Notes: generated by a model not told the origin, from the sequence alone. A DNA stretch of 28,343 nucleotides from Clostridia bacterium (GCA_900754775.1 CAAEDZ010000034.1:1-28343), one strand, 5' to 3'; shown: positions 14,464 through 22,335, counted from the first letter of the stretch. Numbers and translations are program-made.

Positions 14464-16980
14464 TTACGCGGTGACGATCTTCGCCGCTTCGTGGAGCCTG
14501 AGTTCCTCGACGGCGTTTTCGCGCATCTTGTACTTGAGGATCTTGCCGGCGGCGTTCATGGGGAATTCCTTGACGAAGCTGAAGTAGCGCGGGCACTTGT
14601 GCTTGGCAAGGCGGGAAAGCGCGTACTGGCGCAGTTCCTCCTCCGTGGCGGTCGCGCCCTCCTTGAGGATGATACAGGCCATGATCTCCTCGCCGTACTG
14701 CTTGTCCGGCACGCCGATCACCTGCACGTCCTTGACCGCCGGGTGGGTGTAGAAGAACTCCTCGATCTCCTTGGGGTAGATGTTCTCGCCGCCGCGGATG
14801 ATCATGTCCTTGATGCGGCCGGTGATCTTGTAATAGCCGTCCGGGGTGCGGCGGGCGACGTCGCCGGAGTGCAGCCAGCCATCCTCGTCGATGACGGCGG
14901 CGGTGGCCTCGGGCATCTTGTAGTAGCCCTTCATGATGTTGTAGCCGCGGGCGCAGAACTCGCCGTCGGTGTTGTCGGGCAGTTCCTCGCCGGTGTCGGG
15001 ATCGACGATCTTGCACTCCACGGCGAACATGGCCGCGCCCACGGTGTTGACGCGCACATCCAGCGAGTCCGTGGTCTTGGACATGGTGGTGGCGGGCGAA
15101 GCCTCGGTCTGGCCGTAGGTGATGCAGATCTCGGACATGTGCATCTTGTCCACCACGTCCTGCATGACCTTCACCGGGCAGGGCGAGCCGGCCATGATGC
15201 CGGTGCGCATGTTGGAAAAGTCCGTCTTTTCAAAGTCCGGGTGCTCCAGCATGGCGATGAACATCGTCGGCACGCCGTGGAAGGCGGTGATGGTCGGCTC
15301 TTTGCGAATGCATTCCAGCGACACGCGCGGGGAGAAGTAGGGGATCGGGCTCATGGTGACGGCGTGGGTCACGGAGGCGGTCATCGCCAGCACCATGCCG
15401 AAGCAGTGGAACATCGGCACCTGGATCATCATGTGGTCGTGGCTGGAAAGGTCCATGCAGTCGCCGATGGCCTTGCCGTTGTTGACCACGTTGTAGTGCG
15501 TGAGCATGACGCCCTTGGGGAAGCCCGTGGTGCCGGAGGTGTACTGCATGTTGCAGACGTCGTTTTTGTCGATCTGGCGCGAGCGCTGGTAGACCTCGCT
15601 CATCGGCACGTCCTTGGCCAGCGCCAGCGCGCCCTCCCAGGTAAAGCAGCCGGGCTGTTCGGATTCGCAGGTGATGATGTTGCGCAGATGCGGCAGGCGC
15701 TTGCTGAACAGCTCGCCCGGCGCGGTGGTCTTCAGTTCCGGGCAGATCTCGTTGATGATCTCGACGTAGTTGGAATCCTTGTAGCCGTCGATCATCACCA
15801 GCGTGTGGGTGTCGGACTGGCGCAGCAGGTACTCGGCCTCGTGTACTTTATAAGCGGTGTTGACCGTCACCAGCACCGCGCCGATGCGGGCGCTGGCCCA
15901 GAAGGTGATGAACCACTGGGGGATGTTCGTCGCCCAGATGGCCACGTGATCGCCCTTCTTCACGCCCATGGCGATCAGCGCGCGGGCGAACTGGTCCACG
16001 TCGTCGCGGAACTGGGCGTAGGTGCGCGTATAGTCGCAGGTGGTATAGCGGAAGGCGTACTGATCGGGGAACTCCTTCACCACGCGGTCAAGCACCTCGG
16101 GGAAGGTGAGGTCGATCAGATGCTCCTTGGGCCAGAGGTATTTGCCGGTGCCGCGGTTGTCGGTCTGCAGGCACTGGGCGGCGTAGGTCTGCATGAAGTG
16201 GGCAAAGTGTGGGAAGACGATGCCGGCGTCGGTGAGGTCGGGCATCCAGCGCTTGACCCATTCCAGAGAGACGAAACCGTCGAAGTCGATGGCGGTGAGC
16301 GCGTCGAGCATGTCGTAGACGGGCAGGTCGCCCTCGCCCATCATCTTGTAGACGATGCGGCCGTTCTCCACCACGGAGTCCTTGGCGTGGACGTGGCGGA
16401 TGTAGGAGCCGAGGTTCTCCACCGTGGTCTTCGCATCTTCGCCAAAGTAGCGGTAGGGGTGATGGATGTCCCACAAAGCGGCGATCTCCGGGCGGTTTAC
16501 CCGGTCGAGCAATTTGCGCAGGCGGGCGGTGTCGCCATAGACGCCGTTGGTCTCCACCAGCAGCGTGACGTTCTTGCCCTTGGCGATGTCGGCCAGCTGC
16601 AAAAGCGCCTCGGCGATCTTATCATCGTCCACTTCGCCTTCGGGCGCCGCGTCGCGGTCGGCCAGCACGCGGATATACGGCGTGCCCAGCTCGTGCGCCA
16701 GCTCGATGTACTCGGTGATCTCGAGGACGGCCGCTTCGCGGTCTTCCTCATCCTTCAGCGCCGTGTTGGAGGAGAAGCAGGGAATGGTAAGTCGCAGATC
16801 GCTCAGCTTCTGGATCGTCTGGTTGATGCGGCGGGGGGTAAAGGGCGCCGCCGTCACGGCGTGGATGTTGCGGCCGATGCCGCGCACCTCGATGCCGTCA
16901 AACTGAAGATCCTTGGCCATGGTGTAGATGTCCACCCAATCAAAATCAGGACATCCGAGCGTTGAGAAAGCGATCCGCAT
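14464..16980 (-). CDS. Fusion of xylose-isomerase-like TIM barrel and ACSF2/YngI-like acyl-CoA synthetase
   Basis: An uninterrupted 838-codon gene joins two enzymes usually made separately. Residues 1-265 are a sugar phosphate isomerase/epimerase-type TIM barrel (AP_endonuc_2 superfamily) with metal-ligand motifs intact: Glu143 (LLVETNG), Asp171 (LWDIHHPYR), His198 (HVHAKD) and Glu240 (FVSLEW). After a short linker, residues about 290-838 form a complete adenylate-forming acyl-CoA ligase: P-loop YTSGTTGFPKG (480-490), YGQTEASP, GWLHSGD with Asp707, GRIKDMIIRGGENIYP, and catalytic Lys813 (NAAGKILK). The ligase half looks like ACSF2/YngI medium-chain or aryl acid ligases. ATG at 16980 has GGAGGG seven bases upstream. 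It has its own promoter, divergent from the NEW3 operon. The substrate is unknown; the barrel could also be a dehydroshikimate-dehydratase-like lyase. Confidence 0.9.
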   Translation of the reverse strand: MRIAFSTLGCPDFDWVDIYTMAKDLQFDGIEVRGIGRNIHAVTAAPFTPRRINQTIQKLSDLRLTIPCFSSNTALKDEEDREAAVLEITEYIELAHELGTPYIRVLADRDAAPEGEVDDDKIAEALLQLADIAKGKNVTLLVETNGVYGDTARLRKLLDRVNRPEIAALWDIHHPYRYFGEDAKTTVENLGSYIRHVHAKDSVVENGRIVYKMMGEGDLPVYDMLDALTAIDFDGFVSLEWVKRWMPDLTDAGIVFPHFAHFMQTYAAQCLQTDNRGTGKYLWPKEHLIDLTFPEVLDRVVKEFPDQYAFRYTTCDYTRTYAQFRDDVDQFARALIAMGVKKGDHVAIWATNIPQWFITFWASARIGAVLVTVNTAYKVHEAEYLLRQSDTHTLVMIDGYKDSNYVEIINEICPELKTTAPGELFSKRLPHLRNIITCESEQPGCFTWEGALALAKDVPMSEVYQRSRQIDKNDVCNMQYTSGTTGFPKGVMLTHYNVVNNGKAIGDCMDLSSHDHMMIQVPMFHCFGMVLAMTASVTHAVTMSPIPYFSPRVSLECIRKEPTITAFHGVPTMFIAMLEHPDFEKTDFSNMRTGIMAGSPCPVKVMQDVVDKMHMSEICITYGQTEASPATTMSKTTDSLDVRVNTVGAAMFAVECKIVDPDTGEELPDNTDGEFCARGYNIMKGYYKMPEATAAVIDEDGWLHSGDVARRTPDGYYKITGRIKDMIIRGGENIYPKEIEEFFYTHPAVKDVQVIGVPDKQYGEEIMACIILKEGATATEEELRQYALSRLAKHKCPRYFSFVKEFPMNAAGKILKYKMRENAVEELRLHEAAKIVTA

Positions 16981-17013
16981 AGAGTTCCCTCCAGTTCCTG
17001 ATGGTATGGGAAT

Positions 17014-17062
17014 GATTTTAACATTCGCTCTTGGCAAAATCAACGCTTCAAACGTTAAAATC
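17014..17062. promoter_or_regulatory. Inverted repeat GATTTTAAC/GTTAAAATC flanking the fusion-gene promoter
   Basis: GATTTTAAC (17014-17022) and GTTAAAATC (17054-17062) are perfect nine-base inverted repeats with centres 40 bases apart, about four helical turns. One copy contains the -10 box of the minus-strand promoter; the other lies just upstream of its -35. This is the geometry of paired operators for a looping or bidirectional regulator. It could also partly reflect two similar divergent -10 boxes. Confidence 0.4.
17015..17043 (-). promoter_or_regulatory. Sigma-70 type promoter of the TIM-barrel/acyl-CoA synthetase gene
   Basis: On the minus strand, TTGATT (17043-17038) and TAAAAT (17020-17015) are separated by 17 bases. 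Transcription would start near 17008, leaving a leader of about 28 bases before ATG at 16980, with the GGAGGG site in it. Confidence 0.7.
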
Positions 17063-17098
17063 GCGCGCCATGCCCGGACACAAAACTCCCCAAAATCG

Positions 17099-17135
17099 TT
17101 CACGGGGCGTTCATGGCTTTTTTAGTTTCAGTTCA
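17099..17135 (+). promoter_or_regulatory. Putative OmpR-type regulator binding array upstream of the NEW3/ABC-2 operon
   Basis: TTCA at 17099 and 17110, TTTA at 17121 and TTCA at 17132 lie exactly 11 bases apart, on one face of the helix. The first 22 bases (from 17098) match the minus-strand array near 1425-1404 at 19 positions. A/T-rich -10 candidates follow at 17150-17161, so the last half-site replaces the -35, as expected for an activator. The likely binder is the response regulator encoded at 1513 (inference). Confidence 0.6.
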
Positions 17136-17199
17136 GGTTTGAAATCTACGATAAATATATCGCGGCGACGCGAAAAACACAGGACGGAAGTGAATGTAC

Positions 17200-18387
17200 A
17201 TGAACAGGAAGTGGACGCGCGCGCTGGCGCTGTTGCTGGCGCTGATGACCCTGACCGCCCCGGCGCTGGCCGAGGGCGTTGCGGAAACGGAAACTCCGGC
17301 CGAGCCGTATGTGGAACTCAGCACCCCCTACCCGGCGATGACCGTCAACGCCGGGGACGAAATGACGATCGACCTTGCCATCGACAATTACAGCGGAAGT
17401 TCGCAGGACTTTGCCCTCGCCATCGCGGAATTGCCGGAAGGCTGGGAGGGCGACTTCAGCGCCAGCGGGCAGCGCGTAAGCACCGTACACGCGCGCAACG
17501 GCGAAGTCATTGAGGACGTGGCCTTTGAACTGACCGTGCCGCTGGAGGCGGAGGCGGGCGATTACGCCATCGTACTGGGCGCCACGGGCGAGGACTTTGC
17601 CGACGAATTGACCATCGACCTCACCGTCAGCGCCGAGGAACTGGGCAACAGCAGCTTCGAGGTGGAATACCCGGAGCAGGAGGGCGACGCCCAGACGGAC
17701 TTCACCTTCTCGGCCACGCTGATCAACAACACGCTGACTTCGCAGTCCTACGCGCTGGCGGCGAGCGCGCCCATGGGCTGGACGGTCAGCTTCACCCCCT
17801 CGGGCGAAAGCACGCGCGTGGCGGCGCTGGAGTTGGAGGCGCGCACCACGCAGGGCGTGAGCATCACCGTCGTGCCGCCGCAGAACGTGGCCGCCGGAAC
17901 GTATGAAATTCCCTGCACGGCCACCACGGTGTCGGAAAAGCTCTCCTTCACCCTCTCCGTGACCATCAACGGCACCTACGACCTGATGCTCAGCACCCCC
18001 AGCGGCCTTTTGAGCTTCGACGCCTATTCCAATAAGGAAAGCGCCGTGCAGCTGACGCTGACCAACTTCGGCAACACCGACCTGACCAACGTCAACCTCA
18101 CCTCCAGCGCCCCCACGGGCTGGACCGTGCGCTTTGCCAATGAGACCATCGACATCATCGAGGCAGGCGCGACCGTGGAGACCACCGCCTACATCACCCC
18201 CGGCGAAAACGCCATGTCCGGCGACTATCTGACCACCATCTCCGCCGCGGACAGCAACACCTCGGACAGCGCGGAGTTCCGCGTCACGGTCAAGACCGAG
18301 ACCACCTGGGGCATCGTCGGCATTGCCGCCGTGGTGGTGCTGATCGTCGCGCTCTTCGCGGTGATGCGCAAGTTCGGGAGGCGCTGA
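17200..18387 (+). CDS. Secreted, membrane-anchored NEW3-domain protein (COG1470-like)
   Basis: A 395-residue protein with a Sec signal peptide (cleavage after about residue 24, PALA before EG), repeated immunoglobulin-like beta domains, and one C-terminal transmembrane helix (about 368-388) followed by a short basic tail. The pattern APxGWTVxFxPxGE (also APTGWTVRFAN) in successive repeats is typical of the NEW3 domain. ATG at 17200 is preferred to 17194 because GGAAG (17186-17190) is nine bases from it and only three from the other. It is two bases from the ABC ATPase gene and shares its operon. Such proteins often accompany ABC-2 type systems in Bacillota and archaea, possibly as an outer-face partner. 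Molecular role is unknown. Confidence 0.82.
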   Translation: MNRKWTRALALLLALMTLTAPALAEGVAETETPAEPYVELSTPYPAMTVNAGDEMTIDLAIDNYSGSSQDFALAIAELPEGWEGDFSASGQRVSTVHARNGEVIEDVAFELTVPLEAEAGDYAIVLGATGEDFADELTIDLTVSAEELGNSSFEVEYPEQEGDAQTDFTFSATLINNTLTSQSYALAASAPMGWTVSFTPSGESTRVAALELEARTTQGVSITVVPPQNVAAGTYEIPCTATTVSEKLSFTLSVTINGTYDLMLSTPSGLLSFDAYSNKESAVQLTLTNFGNTDLTNVNLTSSAPTGWTVRFANETIDIIEAGATVETTAYITPGENAMSGDYLTTISAADSNTSDSAEFRVTVKTETTWGIVGIAAVVVLIVALFAVMRKFGRR

Positions 18388-18389
18388 CC

Positions 18390-19379
18390 GTGGCACGGAC
18401 GATCATTGAGACCAAGGGCCTGACCAAGCGCTACGGCAGCGTCACCGCCGTGGACAAGCTCGATCTGCGCGTGGAGGAGGGCGAGGTGTTCGGCCTGCTC
18501 GGCCCCAACGGCGCGGGCAAGACCACCACCACGCTGATGCTGCTGGGCCTGACCGAGCCGACGGCGGGCAGCGCGACCATCGAGGGCGTGGACTGCACGC
18601 GCGATCCCATCCGCGTCAAGCGCGCGGTGGGCTACCTGCCCGACAACATGGGCTTTTACCCGGACATGACCGGGCGGGAAAACCTGCGCATGACCGGCAA
18701 AATGAACGGCCTGCGCGGGGAAGCGCTGGAAGAGCGCATCGACGAGCTGCTTGCGCGCATGGGCATGACCGAGGCCGCCGACCGCCGCGCCGGCACCTAT
18801 TCCAAGGGCATGAAGCAGCGGCTGGGCATCGCCGACATCCTCCTCAAGGACCCGGACGTGCTTATTCTCGACGAGCCGACCAACGGCGTCGATCCCGAGG
18901 GCATCCGCGAACTGACCGCCCTCATCCGCGAACTGGCGGACAGGGACGGGCGCACCATCCTCATCTCCTCGCACCAGCTGCACCAGATCCAACAAATTTG
19001 CGACCGCGTGGGCATCTTCGTCCACGGCAAACTGGCCGCCTGCGGGCGGATTGCGGAACTGGCCGAGCAACTGGAAAAGGAGAACGGCTACTGCTTCGCC
19101 GTGGAGGCGCGGCCCGGCGGCGAGGCGCTGGCGGCGGCGCTCAAAGCCGTGGAGGGCGTTACCGGCGTGGAATTTGAGGACGGCCTTGCCATTGGGCGCG
19201 CCGATGCCGACGTGCGCGCGGCGGTGGCGAAACATCTGACGGAAAACGGCTTTTCGCTGACGCGGCTGGAAAAGCGCGGCGGCGATCTGGACGACATCTA
19301 TGCGAGATACTTTGAAAAGGCGGGTGAGAAACATGCAGGCGACCGCAAAGACGGCCATCGCGCGCGGCAGGCGCGCTGA
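18390..19379 (+). CDS. ABC-2 type transporter ATPase (CcmA/DrrA-like)
   Basis: A 329-residue ABC ATPase that should energise the permease encoded next. Walker A is GPNGAGKTT, the signature YSKGMKQRLGIA, Walker B LILDEPTNGVDPEG and the switch histidine is in SSHQLHQI. The C-terminal 100 residues are the small extra domain usual in this subfamily. GTG at 18390 has GGGAGG (18376-18381) eight bases upstream. The last 47 bases overlap the permease gene, so the final residues (Arg/Lys/His-rich) are set by that overlap. With the NEW3 protein before it and a six-helix permease after it, this forms a three-gene export system of unknown cargo. Confidence 0.93.
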   Translation: MARTIIETKGLTKRYGSVTAVDKLDLRVEEGEVFGLLGPNGAGKTTTTLMLLGLTEPTAGSATIEGVDCTRDPIRVKRAVGYLPDNMGFYPDMTGRENLRMTGKMNGLRGEALEERIDELLARMGMTEAADRRAGTYSKGMKQRLGIADILLKDPDVLILDEPTNGVDPEGIRELTALIRELADRDGRTILISSHQLHQIQQICDRVGIFVHGKLAACGRIAELAEQLEKENGYCFAVEARPGGEALAAALKAVEGVTGVEFEDGLAIGRADADVRAAVAKHLTENGFSLTRLEKRGGDLDDIYARYFEKAGEKHAGDRKDGHRARQAR

Positions 19380-20322
19380 AGAGCGCGGCGCGGGCGGCGG
19401 CTTTACCACCCTGTATCAGAAGGAACTGGCCGACCACTTCCGCAGCGCGCGCTTCAAGCTGCTGTTCGCGCTGTTGACGCTGACCAGCCTTGCCAGCCTC
19501 TTTGGCGCCTTCGACAGCCTGGTAAGTTCGCAGACGAGCGAGTACGTGTTCCTTTCCATGTACACCGCAAGCGGCAGCTCCATCCCCTCGTTCGCCTCGT
19601 TTCTGGCCTATCTGGCCCCGCTGGTGGGGCTGGCGCTGGGCTTTGACGCCATCAACCGCGAGCGCTCGCAGGGCACGCTGACGCGGCTGATCTCCCAGCC
19701 CATCCACCGCGACGCGGTGATCTCCGCCAAGTTTCTGGCCGGGGCCGTGGCCATCCTCATGCTGGTGTTTTTCGAGGGCGTGCTGGTGGGCGGCGTGGGG
19801 ATGCTCGTGATCGGCGTGCCGCCGACAGGTGAGGAGCTTTTGCGGCTCGTGTCCTACCTTTTGCTCACTTCGTTTTACACCATGCTCTGGCTGGGGCTTG
19901 CCATGCTCTTCTCCGTGCTGTGCAAACACGCGGCCACCTCGGCGCTGATCGTCATCGCCCTGTGGATCTACTTCACGGTGTTTGCCAGCATGATCGCAAG
20001 CGTCATCGCCAACCTCTGCTATCCGCTGGAGGGCATACAGGGCTATTACAACACCCTGAGCAACTACGAGCTGCAGCTGGGGCTGGAGCGCTGTTCCCCC
20101 TACTACCTCTACTCCGAGGCGGCGACCACGCTGCTCAACCCCGATGTGCGCTTCATCGGCTTCACCACCACGGACGCGCTGGCCGGGGCGCTGTCGGGAA
20201 CGCTCTCCTTTGGGCAGAGCGCGCTGCTGGTGTGGCCGCACCTTGTGTGCATGGTGGCGCTGGCGCTGCTGGCGTTCGCCGTTTCCTACATCGTCTTCAT
20301 GCGGCAGGAAGTGCGCGCGTAA
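19333..20322 (+). CDS. ABC-2 type transporter permease
   Basis: A 329-residue permease with an N-terminal cytoplasmic segment of about 45 residues and about six membrane helices. The landmark NRERSQGTLTRLISQPIHRDAVISAK chain, in pieces NRERSQGTL and SQPIHRDAV, is the typical cytoplasmic loop after the second helix in this family. ATG at 19333 follows GGGTGAG closely; the earlier in-frame ATG at 19300 lacks a ribosome binding site. It overlaps the ATPase gene by 47 bases and ends the operon, with a strong terminator 20 bases later. Direction (export) is inferred from the family; cargo is unknown. Confidence 0.88.
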   Translation: MQATAKTAIARGRRAEERGAGGGFTTLYQKELADHFRSARFKLLFALLTLTSLASLFGAFDSLVSSQTSEYVFLSMYTASGSSIPSFASFLAYLAPLVGLALGFDAINRERSQGTLTRLISQPIHRDAVISAKFLAGAVAILMLVFFEGVLVGGVGMLVIGVPPTGEELLRLVSYLLLTSFYTMLWLGLAMLFSVLCKHAATSALIVIALWIYFTVFASMIASVIANLCYPLEGIQGYYNTLSNYELQLGLERCSPYYLYSEAATTLLNPDVRFIGFTTTDALAGALSGTLSFGQSALLVWPHLVCMVALALLAFAVSYIVFMRQEVRA

Positions 20323-20341
20323 ACAGCGCCGACAAAGCCGC

Positions 20342-20373
20342 AACTGCCAGAGGCACGCGCCTCTGGCAGTTTT
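20342..20373. terminator. Terminator between the ABC-2 operon and the convergent lipoprotein gene
   Basis: AACTGCCAGAGGC (20342-20354) pairs with GCCTCTGGCAGTT (20359-20371), a 13-base-pair stem with a four-base loop, and TT follows. The terminal AA/TT pairs give a short U-tract for the plus strand and, weakly, for the minus strand, suiting a convergent junction. Confidence 0.8.
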
Positions 20374-20417
20374 CGCAGTTTTCCACTTTGCCGCCCGTCG
20401 CGCGGCGGCTTTGCGCG

Positions 20418-20654
20418 TCAGTAACCCATGAATTTGTACATTTGCCGGCAGTAATTGCACAAGTAGACAACTTCCCCCTCGTCATACGGGCCGTCTCTTC
20501 CCGTGCAAGTGTATTCCTCCAGAACCTCCTCCTGCCCGCAGCTTTCACAGACGCCCCGCTTTTCGCAACCGGTCAGCGAAAGCGCCATGACGAAGATGAG
20601 CAGCGCCGCGATCAGCACAGTCAACAGTTTCCGATGGCCATAATTCGTAAACAT
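20418..20654 (-). CDS. Small zinc-ribbon-like lipoprotein
   Basis: A 78-residue protein. A positively charged start and hydrophobic stretch (about 10-26) lead to a classic lipobox LTGC with lipidated Cys30. The mature 49 residues hold two CxxC pairs, CESC (36-39) and CNYC (66-69), plus Cys50, the spacing of a zinc ribbon. The start at 20654 has AAAGGAG nine bases upstream. It lies 38 bases after the triple-SH3 gene on the same strand and probably shares its transcript. I do not recognise a named family. The envelope location and Cys pattern suggest a metal-binding or structural surface protein. It also shows that this organism makes normal lipoproteins. Confidence 0.8.
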   Translation of the reverse strand: MFTNYGHRKLLTVLIAALLIFVMALSLTGCEKRGVCESCGQEEVLEEYTCTGRDGPYDEGEVVYLCNYCRQMYKFMGY

Positions 20655-20692
20655 GATCTCATTCTCCTTTCCGTTCCATCCTGTGGCGCGCG

Positions 20693-21997
20693 TCAGGCGG
20701 CGTCCCGATAGCGGTACTGCGTCTTGCCCTGCGGCGCGGGGTTGCCGCTGTCGATCCAGGCAAATAGCCTGCCGTAGCTGGGATCGTCGTAGTAGTATCT
20801 TCCCGTTCCCTGCCAGTCGTTGAGCGAGGCGGCGGGATTGCCGTAGTCGTAGGCTCTGGTGGTGAACCCCCACGTCCAACCGCTCTGAATGGAGCCGGAG
20901 TACCCGCAGCCGCCGCACCAGGCGGGGTCGCCGCAGTCCCATACGTGTACATGGTTTCCGCAGCTGGGGCAGGCAAAGTAGTAATAGCCATAGACGGTGC
21001 GGGTCTCGACCTGCCGCGTGCTGGAGGAGGAGACGGGCGTATCCTGCCAGTCGCTCCACGCGCCGTACTGCGGCGTCGAAGGTTCGGAAGACGGGCGTTG
21101 CGCCGCCGTGGGCGGGTCATAGCTCAAATACTCCATCAGCATATAGCCCACCATGCCGTTGTAGTCAACGAAGGCGAAGCGCTCATCCACCTGATAGACT
21201 TCCAGATACGTCCCCAGCGGTATCCTTGCAAGGCGGGCGGAACTTGTGCTTGGGGATTCCCGCAGGGAGATCCATTCCTCACAGTTGACCACATACATGC
21301 CGCCGAGGTAGTAGCCGGGATCGTCGCGGTAGTCTTCCCCGTCATCATAAGCGCCGCCATCGTAAGAATTGGACGGTTCAAGATACTGCGCCTTGATCCA
21401 GCCGTAGCGCCCCTGATATTCGCTCAACGCCCAGCTGCGCCAGAAGCCCTGCACCCGTACGGTCGCGCCCAGCGGAACTTCCAGGATCCGCGCCGTCTGA
21501 TCGTCGGCCTCCATCCGCAGGGAGACATACGAATTGCAGTTGACGACCCTGTAATCGCGGCCGCCGCCCGAGGAGATCAGCAGCATCCAGACCGGCCAGC
21601 CCGCCGTATGGGAAGTGCTGGCATAGCTGTCGTTGAACGCTTCATAGTCGGGATAGCGCTGGAAAAAATCCGAGATCGTCAGTTCCTGTTCAACGCTTCC
21701 CAGGCCGGTCGGGTCGTAGGCGCTTTCCATGGCGAGGTATTCGTTCCGGATGTAGCCCCAGCGCGTGTCATAATAGCAGTAGGTAAATTCCTCGTTTTCG
21801 TAATATGCCTCTACGACCGCGCCCAGAGGCACTTTGTCGATCCGCTCCGAGCTGGCGTCCGGCAGCAGCCGGAGCGACACCCATTCTTCGCAGTTCACAA
21901 CGCGCATGGTGCCGAGATAGTAGTTTCCCGAAGCGAGCGCGCCCGCGCAGGAAAGCATCAAAAGAGCGGCCAACAATATCGCGATTCGACGTTTCAC
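20693..21997 (-). CDS. Secreted triple-SH3 protein with Cys-rich C-terminal domain
   Basis: A 434-residue secreted protein. The signal peptide (1-23, GALA before SG) has Cys17 but no convincing lipobox. Three bacterial SH3 domains lie at about 31-88, 149-206 and 234-291, each beginning VVNCxxxVSLR or close to it and containing a V/IPLGxxxxV turn; each has a conserved Cys. A Pro/Ser linker leads to a C-terminal region with WSDW, then TRQVETRTVYGYYY, a CPSC...C...CGGC cluster (Cys343, 346, 355, 361, 364) and a WIDSG...TQYRYRD end. SH3b domains usually bind cell-wall peptides. GTG at 21997 has AAGAGGG six bases upstream; an earlier in-frame ATG at 22036 does not. Co-transcribed with the small lipoprotein. 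Function unknown. Confidence 0.85.
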   Translation of the reverse strand: MKRRIAILLAALLMLSCAGALASGNYYLGTMRVVNCEEWVSLRLLPDASSERIDKVPLGAVVEAYYENEEFTYCYYDTRWGYIRNEYLAMESAYDPTGLGSVEQELTISDFFQRYPDYEAFNDSYASTSHTAGWPVWMLLISSGGGRDYRVVNCNSYVSLRMEADDQTARILEVPLGATVRVQGFWRSWALSEYQGRYGWIKAQYLEPSNSYDGGAYDDGEDYRDDPGYYLGGMYVVNCEEWISLRESPSTSSARLARIPLGTYLEVYQVDERFAFVDYNGMVGYMLMEYLSYDPPTAAQRPSSEPSTPQYGAWSDWQDTPVSSSSTRQVETRTVYGYYYFACPSCGNHVHVWDCGDPAWCGGCGYSGSIQSGWTWGFTTRAYDYGNPAASLNDWQGTGRYYYDDPSYGRLFAWIDSGNPAPQGKTQYRYRDAA

Positions 21998-22247
21998 ATG
22001 TATCCCTCTTTTCGATTCGTTCAGGCGCTGCAGCATGCCTCTTCACCAGAAAAACGGAACAGGGGCGCAAATCGTTACATGCCGCGGAAATTTTTTGCAG
22101 ATTTGCGCGCGATGGGAAGCGCGCGCTCCGACGCCCGGCGAACGTTCCGGCGGGCGTCCGTTTTTGCATCAAAATGCACGGCGGGCAAAACGCGGGGCGC
22201 ATTTTGAAGGCATAGGCTGCAAAACGGCGCGCGGGGTTGCGTTCGCC

Positions 22248-22267
22248 AAGTACATACAGGTGTACTT
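22248..22267. promoter_or_regulatory. Operator-like inverted repeat upstream of the epimerase promoter
   Basis: AAGTACA (22248-22254) and TGTACTT (22261-22267) are perfect seven-base inverted repeats around a six-base spacer, about 70 bases before the -35 box at 22336. The size suits a dimeric repressor or activator. No regulator gene lies nearby. Confidence 0.4.
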
Positions 22268-22335
22268 TAAGGAAGGAATTTGGCCCATTTTGGGCCCTTG
22301 GACGTCTTTTTTACAGAAATGTTCGGCCATTGCTC

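Noticed and set aside
13732..16965. A 1077-codon open frame on the plus strand, opposite the fusion gene.
   Set aside because: Its composition (Gly, His, Val, Arg, Asp rich without motifs) is that of an antisense shadow in GC-rich DNA, it has no ribosome binding site, and the opposite strand encodes two clear enzyme domains.
16981..17199. Riboswitch in the leader of the NEW3 operon or the fusion gene.
   Set aside because: The region is accounted for by promoters and half-site arrays, and no conserved riboswitch core is visible.
22130..22165. Hairpin plus TTTTT as a simple operon terminator on the plus strand.
   Set aside because: No plus-strand gene ends upstream; the neighbouring genes run away from it on the minus strand. 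It is kept only as part of the structured intergenic region.
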